A DNA stretch of 34,032 nt from Bacteroidota bacterium (GTDB taxonomy: Bacteria; Bacteroidota; Bacteroidia; Chitinophagales; UBA10324). The stretch lies in contig BJGQ01000033.1 of NCBI GenBank assembly GCA_014190575.1, forward strand, positions 2,427 through 36,458, read 5' to 3'. Under the pieces are notes generated by a model. It ran no database searches. It was not told where the DNA came from and saw only the letters and a list, made by a program, of their open reading frames with translations. Numbering within the stretch: position 1 is the stretch's first letter; every line of letters starts with the position of its first letter. The position numbers were made by a program, and so were the translations under genes. Positions 23,473-31,723 of this stretch are shown piece after piece.

Positions 23473-25389
23473 TTATTTCACTATCACCGTATTCGTTTCC
23501 GCAGCCAATTGCTTTCTTAAATCATTCAGCGATTTTCGAATCTGAAGTTGCTTCATCAACTCTTCTTCGTTGCCTGATTTTTCTGCTTCACGCATTTCTT
23601 TTGAGTTGTCGGCAATCATGCGGTCAATGATGCGGAGATTGTAACGGCGCAGTGCGCTGTCGGCATCTTTTATATAATTCGTTTCTTTTTCGGTCACGAA
23701 TATTTCGTGCATCTTCTCCCAGTTCTCACTCAACTCATAACTCTGCGTGAGCAACCCAATCACAGTCCTTTTCAATTCTTCATTCGGATGCTGCATGAAA
23801 TAATTTTCAGGCGGAAAAGAATTTTCGCTGTTCATGTGATTGATAATTTCATTCATCAGCATACGATAATTCGGATGCTCGAATGGATGTTCGGCAATAC
23901 TGCTAATGATGTAATGTGCAATACTTGAATCGTCGTTGTATTTTTTATTTCCCGATTCCAATAAAATCCGCATCAGGTCACGCTCGGCTATAAAAACTTC
24001 CTTCGTAAACTGCATTTGTTCTTCTGCAGCTTCGTTCAACATTTTTTGTTCGGGAAGTGATGGCTTTTGTTGTTGTTCCTTACTGAAAGATTTTCTTCTG
24101 AGTTTATTTACTTCAGCAATTAATATTCTTTCATCCACCAGCATTTTGGTTGAACATTCACGCAACAGCAATTGTCGTTTTATCGGGTCGCTCACATGGG
24201 CAAGTGTGCCGACAATTTCTCTTATCGCTTCTGCTTTCCGTATCGGGTCGTTGCCGGTTTCCTTGTTTAATAAATCTGCCTGGAACAAAACAACATTGGT
24301 CGCATTCTTCTGCACAAATTCCCGGAACGGAGTAGTGCCGTGTTTCTGCACAAATGAATCCGGGTCTTCGCCTTCGGGCAACAACACCAAGCGCACATTC
24401 AAATCTTCATCAAGCAGAATATTCATTCCACGCACTGCCGCTTTCATTCCCGCAGCATCACCATCATACAGAATTGTAATGTTCGAAGTGAATCGTTTCA
24501 TCAACCGCGATTGCTCAATGGTGAGCGAGGTTCCGCTCGATGCAACCACATTCTCAATTCCTGCCTGATGCATCGAAATCACATCGGTATATCCTTCCAC
24601 TAAAAAACATTCTTCGTGCTGACGAATAGCATTGCGCGCCTGAAACAAACCGAACAGCGTGCGGCTCTTGTCGTAAATAGAAGTCTGCGGCGAGTTGATG
24701 TACTTCGGCGAATTCTCTTCCTTTTTTAAATATCTTCCGGCAAACGCAATCACTTTTCCAGAAAGATTATGAATCGGAAAAATCACGCGTCCTCTGAAAA
24801 AGTCAATGAAGTTTTCTTTGCGCTCCGAAATCAATCCTACCTCATGTAACAGTTTTTCGCTGTATCCTTTTTCCTTCGCTGTTTTATAAAATGCATCCCA
24901 CGAATTCACTGCATAACCAAGTTGAAATTTTTCAATCAGGTTGTCGCGATAACCTCGCTCATGGAAATATGAAAGCCCCACACTTTTTCCTTCATCACTG
25001 TCAAACAATAATTTCGAAAAATATTGCTGCGCGAAACCTGTTACCACATACAACCCTTCCTCCATTTGCTTTTTCGCAATGGCTTCGGAGTCTTCTACTG
25101 TTTCTTCAATCTTGATATTGTAACGACGCGCTAAAAATTCCAGCGATTCGCGATACGAAAGTTGTTCATGCTCTTTTAAAAAAGTAATGGCATCGCCCGC
25201 TTTGCCGCAACCAAAACATTTATAAATATTTTTTGCAGGCGACACATTGAACGATGGTGTGCGCTCGTTGTGAAACGGACACAAGCCAATATAATTCTGT
25301 CCGCGTTTTTTGAGTGTGACGAAATCGCCCACCACATCTTCCACGCGTGTGACATCCATTATTTCCCGTATCGTTCTGTCGCTTATCAT
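23473..25389 (-). CDS. dnaG: DNA primase DnaG
   Basis: The 638-residue protein is a complete bacterial primase. The CHC2 zinc ribbon has C37, H40, C58 and C61 (LCPFHNERTPSF, YKCFGCGKAG). The catalytic core has RGRVIFPIHNLSGKVIAFAG and the Toprim motifs E265 (FLVEGYTDV), DGD 309-311 (ILYDGDAAG) and D343 (EGEDPDSF). The C-terminal 200 residues form the helicase-interaction region. It makes RNA primers at replication forks in partnership with DnaB. It is a single gene here, not linked to rpsU or rpoD as in the classical macromolecular-synthesis operon. It is divergent from the DUF4476 gene, with a GC-rich palindromic repeat between them. Confidence 0.97.
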   Translation of the reverse strand: MISDRTIREIMDVTRVEDVVGDFVTLKKRGQNYIGLCPFHNERTPSFNVSPAKNIYKCFGCGKAGDAITFLKEHEQLSYRESLEFLARRYNIKIEETVEDSEAIAKKQMEEGLYVVTGFAQQYFSKLLFDSDEGKSVGLSYFHERGYRDNLIEKFQLGYAVNSWDAFYKTAKEKGYSEKLLHEVGLISERKENFIDFFRGRVIFPIHNLSGKVIAFAGRYLKKEENSPKYINSPQTSIYDKSRTLFGLFQARNAIRQHEECFLVEGYTDVISMHQAGIENVVASSGTSLTIEQSRLMKRFTSNITILYDGDAAGMKAAVRGMNILLDEDLNVRLVLLPEGEDPDSFVQKHGTTPFREFVQKNATNVVLFQADLLNKETGNDPIRKAEAIREIVGTLAHVSDPIKRQLLLRECSTKMLVDERILIAEVNKLRRKSFSKEQQQKPSLPEQKMLNEAAEEQMQFTKEVFIAERDLMRILLESGNKKYNDDSSIAHYIISSIAEHPFEHPNYRMLMNEIINHMNSENSFPPENYFMQHPNEELKRTVIGLLTQSYELSENWEKMHEIFVTEKETNYIKDADSALRRYNLRIIDRMIADNSKEMREAEKSGNEEELMKQLQIRKSLNDLRKQLAAETNTVIVK

Positions 25390-25458
25390 TTTTTTAGGGA
25401 CAGCAAATTAAATGGATTGATTCAAATTGTGATGAACAAAATAAATATTTACCTCAGA

Positions 25459-25502
25459 GGCGCAGAGACCCAAAGTTTTTTTCAGTTTAATTTCTCTGCG
25501 CC
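25459..25502. repeat. GC-rich intergenic hairpin repeat (CAGAG type)
   Basis: GGCGCAGAGA (25459-25468) pairs perfectly with TCTCTGCGCC (25493-25502), with a 24-base AT-rich loop; further CAGAGG and CCTCTGCGG blocks extend both arms outward (about 25452-25518). It is much more GC-rich than its surroundings. Its left arm ACCTCAGAGGCGCAGAGA matches the AT-rich element at 26422 (ACCTCATAGAATCATAGA) at 13 of 18 positions. Confidence 0.7.
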
Positions 25503-25586
25503 TTCGCGCCTCTGCGGCTATGTATTCTGGAATTTGGCACAGCACTTGGCTTATGGGAGGTATTGTTAATCGCTAAATCCAATTTT

Positions 25587-26327
25587 ATGAAAAAGAAAAT
25601 TTTACAAATCGTTTTGTTGGTTGCACTGAGTGTGAGTGCAAAAGCGGATTACTACACTTCCGCCATTAACATCTGCAACCACGACAATGACCTCATCACT
25701 GTGATGCTCGATGGCATTCAGTATCCGAATGCAGTGAATGAATTTCATCTTTCAGGAATCACACCCGGTCGTCATCAGGTAAAAGTTTTCACCCGCGAAA
25801 ATTATGGATACAATTATTCACGCTTCGCGCACCTTGCTTACAGTGGTTTTGTGAATCTGAAACCAAGCGAAGAAATTTTTGCAGTGATTGATGAGTTTAA
25901 TCAACTGAGAATAAAAAGAGTGGTGAATATTTATGCAAGACCCATTGCAGTAGTTAAACCAGCACCAAGCTGTAACACTTCATACAATACAAATTATTAT
26001 CAGGACGACCACTGTAACACTCCTGCATACAACTACGGACCTTATGCGATGGATGAATCTTCGTACTGCACTTTGAAACAATGCATAGCAGATAAGTGGT
26101 TCGACAGTTCAAAATCGGAAGTGGCTCAAATGGCAATGCGCAATAATTACTTCACCACTCAGCAGGTTGCCGGCATCATGAACCTGTTCGATTTCGAGTC
26201 AACAAAATTAGAGTTCGCAAAAATGGCTTACAGTCATGTGGTGGACCAGCAGAATTACTGGATGGTGAATGATGCCTTCAGTTTCAGTTCAAGCATCAGC
26301 AGCTTACAAGAATTTATTGGTTACTAA
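25587..26327 (+). CDS. Exported DUF4476-domain protein
   Basis: From the ATG at 25587 the protein is 246 residues; an upstream in-frame start at 25563 is possible but adds residues before a standard signal peptide (MKKKILQIVLLVALSVSAKA). The mature N-terminal half (ICNHDNDLITVMLDGIQYP, later GITPGRHQVKVF) resembles a PEGA-like beta domain. The C-terminal 90 residues (LKQCIADKWFDSSKSEVAQ, NNYFTTQQVAGIMNLFDFES, KLEFAKMAYSHVVD) are a DUF4476 domain, an all-helical Bacteroidota domain without known function. It is expected in the periplasm or at the cell surface. A good terminator follows at 26354. Confidence 0.88.
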   Translation: MKKKILQIVLLVALSVSAKADYYTSAINICNHDNDLITVMLDGIQYPNAVNEFHLSGITPGRHQVKVFTRENYGYNYSRFAHLAYSGFVNLKPSEEIFAVIDEFNQLRIKRVVNIYARPIAVVKPAPSCNTSYNTNYYQDDHCNTPAYNYGPYAMDESSYCTLKQCIADKWFDSSKSEVAQMAMRNNYFTTQQVAGIMNLFDFESTKLEFAKMAYSHVVDQQNYWMVNDAFSFSSSISSLQEFIGY

Positions 26328-26353
26328 GGTTGGTTATTTAATGGGTGATTGTC

Positions 26354-26388
26354 GGGCTGTTCTTGAGGGAGGACAGCCCTTCTTTTTT
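26354..26388 (+). terminator. Rho-independent terminator of the DUF4476 gene
   Basis: GGGCTGTTC (26354-26362) pairs with GGACAGCCC (26371-26379) with one wobble and an 8-base loop, followed by TTCTTTTTT. It lies 26 bases after the stop. Confidence 0.85.
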
Positions 26389-26417
26389 AGTGAAAAGTGA
26401 ATAGTGAAAAGTGAAAA
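26389..26417 (+). repeat. Short tandem AGTGAAA(A) repeat
   Basis: The unit AGTGAAAAGTGAAT is repeated with small changes directly after the terminator, in the gene-free stretch 26328-26640. That stretch otherwise holds only the terminator and two copies of the CATAG-type hairpin repeat. Confidence 0.45.
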
Positions 26418-26421
26418 AATT

Positions 26422-26464
26422 AAACCTCATAGAATCATAGAAAAACTATGTCTCTATGTGGTTT
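26422..26464. repeat. AT-rich hairpin repeat (CATAG type), copy 1
   Basis: AAACCTCATAGAATCATAG (26422-26440) is complementary to the segment 26446-26464 at 16 of 19 positions, with a 5-base loop. The 21 bases at 26444-26464 are repeated exactly at 26590-26610, so this is a dispersed repeat and not only a terminator. Confidence 0.75.
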
Positions 26465-26568
26465 TATAAATCAAGAGAAAGAACATAGAAACTGAAACAA
26501 GTTTCAGAAAAAGTTTGACCAAAATGAACTTGTTCATTTTCTATTTTGAATCTTTGAATTTTAAATTG

Positions 26569-26610
26569 AACCACATGGCGACATATAACAACTATGTCTC
26601 TATGTGGTTT
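26569..26610. repeat. AT-rich hairpin repeat (CATAG type), copy 2
   Basis: AACCACATGGCGACATA (26569-26585) is complementary to 26593-26609 at 15 of 17 positions, with a 7-base loop. The right arm and one flanking base on each side repeat 26444-26464 exactly. It lies 30 bases upstream of the small lipoprotein gene. Confidence 0.75.
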
Positions 26611-26636
26611 AATCAATAACAACAACACTACATTTG
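26608..26636 (+). promoter_or_regulatory. Candidate promoter of the small lipoprotein gene
   Basis: TACATTTG (26629-26636) is an exact TAnnTTTG match, with TTT (26608-26610) 18 bases upstream in place of TTG. The TTT is the last part of repeat copy 2. The ATG at 26641 is four bases beyond the element, so a transcript from here would be leaderless. Confidence 0.35.
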
Positions 26637-26640
26637 TTTT

Positions 26641-26997
26641 ATGAAATACATTTTCGTTTCGCTGCTGGTGATTTTTTGCGCTTGTAAAACCACTCAAAAA
26701 AGTTCATCAACTGAATTGCCTGCTTTTATAAAAGATAAGATTGCAACATTTATACAGAACCCTGTTACTGACCCGCCGCGCAGTATTTTTTCTTATTCCT
26801 ACAATGGAAAAACAGTTTACTACCTCATTGCTCCTTGCTGTGATATTCCAAGTCAATTATTTGACGAAACAGGAGTTTTAATATGTCAACCAGATGGAGG
26901 CATAACTGGAAATGGAGATGGAAAGTGCTCCGATTTTTTTCAGATGGGAACAGATGAAAAATTAATCTGGAAAGATTCGAGAAATACACTGAAATAA
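26641..26997 (+). CDS. Small DUF6970-like lipoprotein
   Basis: The 118-residue protein has a lipoprotein signal (SLLVIFCACKTTQ) and a short domain with IKDKIATFIQNP, FSYSYNGKTVYYLIAPCCDI and LICQPDGGITGNGDGKCSDFF. The order YNGKTVYY..CCD...L.dE.G.liC.PDGG.tG.GDGkC.dF is that of the DUF6970 group, small Bacteroidota lipoproteins of unknown function with conserved cysteine pairs. It is expected at the outer or inner membrane, facing the periplasm or exterior. It is followed after 105 bases by the thiolase gene, which has its own candidate promoter, so it is probably transcribed alone. Confidence 0.8.
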   Translation: MKYIFVSLLVIFCACKTTQKSSSTELPAFIKDKIATFIQNPVTDPPRSIFSYSYNGKTVYYLIAPCCDIPSQLFDETGVLICQPDGGITGNGDGKCSDFFQMGTDEKLIWKDSRNTLK

Positions 26998-27046
26998 TAC
27001 TGGTGGAATCTTTTGCAAAGATTATTGTTCTGGTTAACACACAATT

Positions 27047-27075
27047 TTGAGTTCTGTTCAGTCAGTTTAAATTTA
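27047..27075 (+). promoter_or_regulatory. Candidate promoter of the thiolase gene
   Basis: TTG (27047-27049), an 18-base spacer and TAAATTTA (27068-27075) match the Bacteroidota consensus with one mismatch in the last base. Initiation would fall about 20 bases before the ATG at 27103, which supports that start. Confidence 0.4.
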
Positions 27076-27102
27076 CCCTCTACAAAACAACAAATCATAA
27101 TA

Positions 27103-28281
27103 ATGCAAGAAATTTATATTATGTCAATTGCCCGCACACCGATTGGTAGTTTAAGTGGCGCACTCAGTTCAATTACTGCACCAAACCTTGGCGCCGCAGC
27201 AATAAAAGCCGCGATGGAACGGGCGAAAATTTCTCCCGACCAGGTGCAGGAAGTTTACATGGGCAATGTGCTGGGCGCGAACATCGGTCAGGCACCTGCG
27301 CAACAGGCGAGTATTTATGCAGGCATTCCGACTAATGTTCCATGCACAACTGTCAATAAAGTTTGTGCTTCGGGCATGAAGGCGATTATGCTCGGTGCGC
27401 AAAGCATTATGATGGGCATTAATGATATTGTGGTTGCAGGCGGAATGGAAAGCATGAGCAATGTGCCGTACTATTTAGATAAAGCGCGTGGTGGTTATCG
27501 CCTCGGTCATGGTTCGGTGATTGATGGAATTATCCGCGATGGTTTGTGGGACCCGTATTCTGATTTTCACATGGGAAATGCCGGTGAAATTTGCGCGAAA
27601 GAATATAATATCACCCGCGAAGACCAGGACAATTACGCCATCGAATCATACAAGCGCGCGCAAAAAGCATACGCTGAAAAATCTTTTGCCGATGAAATTA
27701 TTCCGGTGGAAGTGATGAGCGGAAAAGAAAAAATAATGGTGAGTGAAGATGAAGAATATAAAAAAGTGAAGTTCGATAAAATGCCAACTCTTCGTTCTGC
27801 ATTTATAAAGGACGGAACAATCACCGCTGCAAACGCCAGTAAATTAAATGACGGAGCCGCAGCAGTTATTTTAATGAGCGCGGAGAAAGCAAAAGAATTA
27901 GGATTGAAGCCACTGATGAAAATTTCCGGTTTCGCTGATGCGTCTCAGGCACCGACCTGGTTCACCACAACTCCGGCAATCGCAATTCCAAAAGCATTGA
28001 AGATGGCAGGAAAAAATATTTCGGATGTTGACTTCGCTGAAATTAACGAAGCATTTTCTGTTGTGTCCATCATCAATAACCGGATGCTGAAACTGGATAA
28101 TTCTATTGTGAATATTAATGGCGGTGCTGTTTCGCTCGGTCATCCTATTGGTTCTTCAGGTGCGCGCATCACTGTTACACTTGCCAATATTCTGAAAAAT
28201 AAAAATGCGAAGATTGGTGTAGCCGGAATTTGCAATGGTGGTGGCGGTGCTTCAGCTATTGTGCTGGAGAATATGAACTAA
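27103..28281 (+). CDS. Acetyl-CoA C-acetyltransferase (thiolase)
   Basis: From the ATG at 27103 the protein is 392 residues, the normal length for thiolases; the frame is open further upstream, but that extension is not family sequence. The start QEIYIMSIARTPIGSLSGAL is typical. The nucleophile is C88 (NKVCASGMKAI), with H347 (GGAVSLGHPIGSSGAR) and C377 (GICNGGGGASA) as the other catalytic residues. The enzyme condenses or cleaves acetoacetyl-CoA. The residues fit a biosynthetic or acetoacetyl-CoA thiolase better than a long-chain beta-oxidation enzyme, but this is not certain. It is cytosolic and appears monocistronic, without a beta-oxidation partner nearby. Confidence 0.92.
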   Translation: MQEIYIMSIARTPIGSLSGALSSITAPNLGAAAIKAAMERAKISPDQVQEVYMGNVLGANIGQAPAQQASIYAGIPTNVPCTTVNKVCASGMKAIMLGAQSIMMGINDIVVAGGMESMSNVPYYLDKARGGYRLGHGSVIDGIIRDGLWDPYSDFHMGNAGEICAKEYNITREDQDNYAIESYKRAQKAYAEKSFADEIIPVEVMSGKEKIMVSEDEEYKKVKFDKMPTLRSAFIKDGTITAANASKLNDGAAAVILMSAEKAKELGLKPLMKISGFADASQAPTWFTTTPAIAIPKALKMAGKNISDVDFAEINEAFSVVSIINNRMLKLDNSIVNINGGAVSLGHPIGSSGARITVTLANILKNKNAKIGVAGICNGGGGASAIVLENMN

Positions 28282-28418
28282 TAAGGATTTTTGAATTTTT
28301 ATTTTTGAATTGAGAATATTTTTTCATTGATTGGTTTTGGGATTGATGAAGAAAACATTAAATCCAAATTCACAATTAATCTTCAATCTTAATTCCGAAA
28401 TCTAAAATAAGTATTTCA

Positions 28419-28448
28419 ACCGAATACTCAACAGAATTACCGAATACT
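28419..28448. promoter_or_regulatory. Direct repeat, candidate LytTR binding site
   Basis: ACCGAATACT occurs twice exactly, at 28419-28428 and 28439-28448, start-to-start distance 20 bases, which places both on one face of the helix. It lies 44 bases before the kinase gene whose partner is a LytTR regulator; this class binds two direct repeats about two helical turns apart. The rest of 28282-28491 is AT-rich with no gene. Confidence 0.45.
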
Positions 28449-28491
28449 ATTTTCTTCCCACCAGTAAATAGAAATTGCGTTTTTTAGGCGG

Positions 28492-31400
28492 ATGAAATTT
28501 TTGTGGCAGCGAAACTTATTCTCCTTTTTTATTGCTGTATTGTGTTTATTTTTTTTTGAAAAAATAGTTGCTCAGGATATCAATTCACAATTTCTGTTTC
28601 ACCATTATCAGGAAGAGGATGGATTGCTGAATCAGAATATTAATTGCCTACTTCAGGACAGCCGCGGATTTATATGGGTAGGAACCACCGACGGATTATT
28701 TCGCTTCGATGGATACAAGTTCACTGCTTATCGCTATAATTCAAGAGATACTAATTCAATTTCTGGCAATCAGATTAATTCAATTGCTGAAGACAGTAAA
28801 GGCAGAATCTGGATAGGCACCAACACTGCCGGTATCAATCTTCTTAATGGCTATTCAAATAAATTTATTCACTACCAGTTAAGCGGAAATGCCAATGAAC
28901 ACAGCGGCAGAATTAATTCCATCGTTTGTTCTCCGGATGGAAAAGTTTTTGCTTCGTGCGATTTGTTCGTGGGGTTTTATCAGTTCGATGAAAAGAAAAA
29001 TTCATTCACTCATTTTTTGTTGAGTGATTTTCATTCCGAGCAAACAAACAAAAATTACGGATCCGGTTATACTTATTCGCTACTGTTAAAGGGAAACGAT
29101 TCGCTATTTATCGGCACTCGATACGGCCTTTACTGTTTGAATCTGAAAAATAAATCAATTTCAGAATTTATACTTCCCAATTATGATTTCAAAGATGAGG
29201 CTAATATGCTTTGCCGGATAATAAAAAATAACCCATTCAATCAGCACCTGATAATTGGCACCTGGGGAAATGGCCTAAAAGAATTAAACACTTCAACCCG
29301 TGAAGCGAAAAGTTTTTGGTATCACCCGGTTAAGCCTGAGGGGATGGGATTGTTTAATATCATTCAGGATGTCGGTTTTCTCTCAACTGATAAAATTTTT
29401 ATAGCGAGCATGGATGAAAATCTGTGCATACTGAATACCGAAAAAAATACTTTCTCATTTTTTACTCACGATGATTCAAATGCGGGCTCAATACCCAATG
29501 GAAAATGTCATTGCATCCTGCAGGACAGAGATGGAATTTTCTGGTTCGGATTTGAAAATGGTTTATGCACATACAATCCGCGCACGAGCCGGTTTCACAA
29601 CCAGTTTTTCACCAATACATTTCCATACATCAATGCCGGAAACATTACTGAATCAGTTTCGGGCGACACCATTTTTGTTCCCACAGCTTTAGGAGATGGA
29701 ATTCACCTTTATGATAAAGAAGGAAACTTTCTTGCGAACATGCAAACAGAACTGAATGCAAACGGCGACCAGTTTATTTACGGCTCCACATTAGATGATG
29801 AAGGCAACAGCTGGTTCATATCAGGAATAGCCTGGTTTAAATTTTTAGCGCACGAAAAAAAATTCGGAGAAACTGCACATGATTTAAGATTACGCGAACT
29901 CACCAACCGACGAATGGTGGTGAAGGGTGCAGCGCATCAAATGATATTGCAATTCGGTAACAAGCAGGTAGAAGTAAGAAACACAATTACAAACGAAATT
30001 ATTTTTCGAAAAAAATTAATCTATCCGTTTGCCGACAGCAATCAGGTAAACATCAATGACATTGAACGGGCTCCTGATGGACACTACTGGGTTGCGTATT
30101 TATACGCAGTAATTGAATACGACGAAAACTTTAATCTGCTCAAAGCATATCCCGAAAAAATAAATGACACCACCTACATCGGGCAAGGGCACATTTTCGA
30201 TCTTGCTGTTGGCAGCAATGGAAAAGTATTTATTGTTTCATCTGATGGTGGATTGTGTTCGATTGATCCGAAAAAAAACAATTTCAAAAATTATGCTGAT
30301 GGAAATCCACTCGCTCCCGGAAGGTGTAACGGTATTACAATTGACGCGAATGAAGTAGTATGGCTTGCAACAGAAAATGGAATTTACCGATTCAATTCTT
30401 CAACAGAAATTTTTACACTTTTTGATAAGCAGGATGGATTACCCAATAACAACATAGCGTATATTCTAACACAACCAAGCGGCAGAATTTACTACTGGTT
30501 CGAAAGGGGTTGGGACTGGTTTTATCCGAATGAATTTTCAGTACTGAAAAATTTATCGCCCATTGTTTTTCTTTCAGTGAAAGTGAATGAAAAAGAAATT
30601 TCGACTGCAGATTTTGAAAAAGAAATTTTACTCGATTACACAAAAAATAATTTGTCGTTTGATTTTTCACTGCTCAATTATGCCAACCCGAAAAAAAATT
30701 CTTATGCTTATCAGTTAGAAGGAGGAGAGGTTGTTTGGCACAATAGCGGAACACAACATCAACTCAATTATTCATCGCTCGCTCCGGGTAATTACACCCT
30801 GAAAATAAAAGCTGCAAACAGCGAAGGTGTGTGGAGTGAATATAGTTGCGCAATTAAATTTTCCATTGCTCCACCTTACTGGCAAACCTTGTGGTTCAGA
30901 GTTTTGATTATTCTGCTGATAGCGCTTTGTGTGTATCTCATTTTCAAATTGCGTGTCCGAATTGTAAAACGGGAAGAAAAATTAAAATCAAATTATCAGA
31001 AGAAAATTTCGGAACTGGAAACAAAGGCACTGCGCGCACAAATGAATCCGCATTTTATTTTCAATTGCCTGAACTCCATTAACAGTTTTATTCTTCGTAA
31101 CGATACCGATGTTGCTTCGGAATATCTCACCAAATTTTCGCGACTCATTCGACTGGTGCTTGATAATTCGCGCACCTCTATCATTTCATTGAGCAGTGAA
31201 TTGGAATGCCTTAAACTTTTTATTGAGATGGAAGAAATGCGCTTTGCCGATAAGTTTGAATATTCCATTCATGTAGATGAAAAAATAAATGCCGAGACCA
31301 TAAAAGTTCCGCCCCTGATTCTGCAACCGTATGTAGAAAATTCCATCTGGCACGGACTGTTACACAAGAACGAAAAAGGAAAACTGAAAATTGAAATCAG

Positions 31401-31638
31401 CGAGCAAAAAGGTTATATCATTTGTGTGATTGAAGACAATGGAATAGGAAGAGAAGCCGCGCGCGAAGCAAAAAGCAAATCGAGTGGTCACCGCAAATCG
31501 CACGGCATGGGAATTACCTCGCAGCGGGTGATAGAATGGAATCTGGATAATGAAGCGGCAGTAAACATTTCTGATTTGTATGATGAAGAAAAGAAAGCAG
31601 CCGGAACCCGAGTTGAAATAAAATTGAAAATTGTTTAA
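28492..31638 (+). CDS. Regulator-propeller / Y_Y_Y / LytS-type histidine kinase
   Basis: The 1048-residue protein has an N-terminal signal (IAVLCLFFFEKIVAQ), then a double regulator propeller at about 35-690 (RGFIWVGTTDGLFRFDG, GRIWIGTNTAGINLL and further blades), a Y_Y_Y domain at about 718-783, one membrane helix at about 800-820 (LWFRVLIILLIALCVYLIF), a short coiled coil, and a LytS/YehU-type kinase with H854 (RAQMNPHFIFNCLNSINSF) and a HATPase domain (YVENSIWHGLLHK, then EDNGIGREAA). Propeller kinases in Bacteroidota sense periplasmic ligands, often glycans, through the propeller. The partner is the LytTR regulator 80 bases downstream. Unlike hybrid systems of polysaccharide utilisation loci, there is no fused receiver or AraC domain and no SusC/SusD genes are nearby. 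Confidence 0.92.
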   Translation: MKFLWQRNLFSFFIAVLCLFFFEKIVAQDINSQFLFHHYQEEDGLLNQNINCLLQDSRGFIWVGTTDGLFRFDGYKFTAYRYNSRDTNSISGNQINSIAEDSKGRIWIGTNTAGINLLNGYSNKFIHYQLSGNANEHSGRINSIVCSPDGKVFASCDLFVGFYQFDEKKNSFTHFLLSDFHSEQTNKNYGSGYTYSLLLKGNDSLFIGTRYGLYCLNLKNKSISEFILPNYDFKDEANMLCRIIKNNPFNQHLIIGTWGNGLKELNTSTREAKSFWYHPVKPEGMGLFNIIQDVGFLSTDKIFIASMDENLCILNTEKNTFSFFTHDDSNAGSIPNGKCHCILQDRDGIFWFGFENGLCTYNPRTSRFHNQFFTNTFPYINAGNITESVSGDTIFVPTALGDGIHLYDKEGNFLANMQTELNANGDQFIYGSTLDDEGNSWFISGIAWFKFLAHEKKFGETAHDLRLRELTNRRMVVKGAAHQMILQFGNKQVEVRNTITNEIIFRKKLIYPFADSNQVNINDIERAPDGHYWVAYLYAVIEYDENFNLLKAYPEKINDTTYIGQGHIFDLAVGSNGKVFIVSSDGGLCSIDPKKNNFKNYADGNPLAPGRCNGITIDANEVVWLATENGIYRFNSSTEIFTLFDKQDGLPNNNIAYILTQPSGRIYYWFERGWDWFYPNEFSVLKNLSPIVFLSVKVNEKEISTADFEKEILLDYTKNNLSFDFSLLNYANPKKNSYAYQLEGGEVVWHNSGTQHQLNYSSLAPGNYTLKIKAANSEGVWSEYSCAIKFSIAPPYWQTLWFRVLIILLIALCVYLIFKLRVRIVKREEKLKSNYQKKISELETKALRAQMNPHFIFNCLNSINSFILRNDTDVASEYLTKFSRLIRLVLDNSRTSIISLSSELECLKLFIEMEEMRFADKFEYSIHVDEKINAETIKVPPLILQPYVENSIWHGLLHKNEKGKLKIEISEQKGYIICVIEDNGIGREAAREAKSKSSGHRKSHGMGITSQRVIEWNLDNEAAVNISDLYDEEKKAAGTRVEIKLKIV

Positions 31639-31646
31639 GTGAGCAA

Positions 31647-31679
31647 AACTTTTCCAAAGTTTCAAACTTTGGAAAAGTT
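31647..31679. repeat. Perfect 33-bp palindrome between kinase and regulator
   Basis: Arms 31647-31662 and 31664-31679 are perfectly complementary over 16 bases, centred on a single C. It lies nine bases after the kinase stop and 40 before the regulator start. It could be an intra-operon attenuator or terminator, a dyad operator, or a dispersed palindromic repeat; the poor T-run after it (GTTTTC) makes a plain terminator less certain. Confidence 0.7.
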
Positions 31680-31699
31680 GTTTTCACAAATTGAATTTA

Positions 31700-31723
31700 C
31701 CAATGAACCAATAAACCAATGAA
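31700..31723 (+). repeat. Octamer tandem repeat containing the regulator start codon
   Basis: Three units CCAATGAA, CCAATAAA, CCAATGAA run into the regulator gene. The ATG of the third unit (31719) is its start. The ATG of the first unit (31703) opens a three-codon frame ending at TAA 31712-31714 in the second unit, five bases before the true start. Confidence 0.6.

Noticed and set aside
23936-24568. A 210-codon open frame on the plus strand opposite dnaG
   Set aside because: It lies wholly inside the well-supported primase gene, has low-complexity serine/isoleucine composition, and shows no protein features; it is a shadow of dnaG codon use.
26389-26610. Possible CRISPR array from repeated CATAG units
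   Set aside because: Only two copies exist, they are imperfect hairpins with unequal spacing, and no cas gene is nearby.
26464-26697. A 77-codon minus-strand frame across the repeats before the small lipoprotein gene
   Set aside because: Its sequence is largely made of the CATAG-type repeat and it overlaps the start of the lipoprotein gene; no supporting protein feature.
27013-27102. Longer N-terminus of the thiolase starting at 27013
   Set aside because: The extra residues do not resemble thiolases; the ATG at 27103 gives the normal length and is preceded by a candidate promoter that lies inside the extension.
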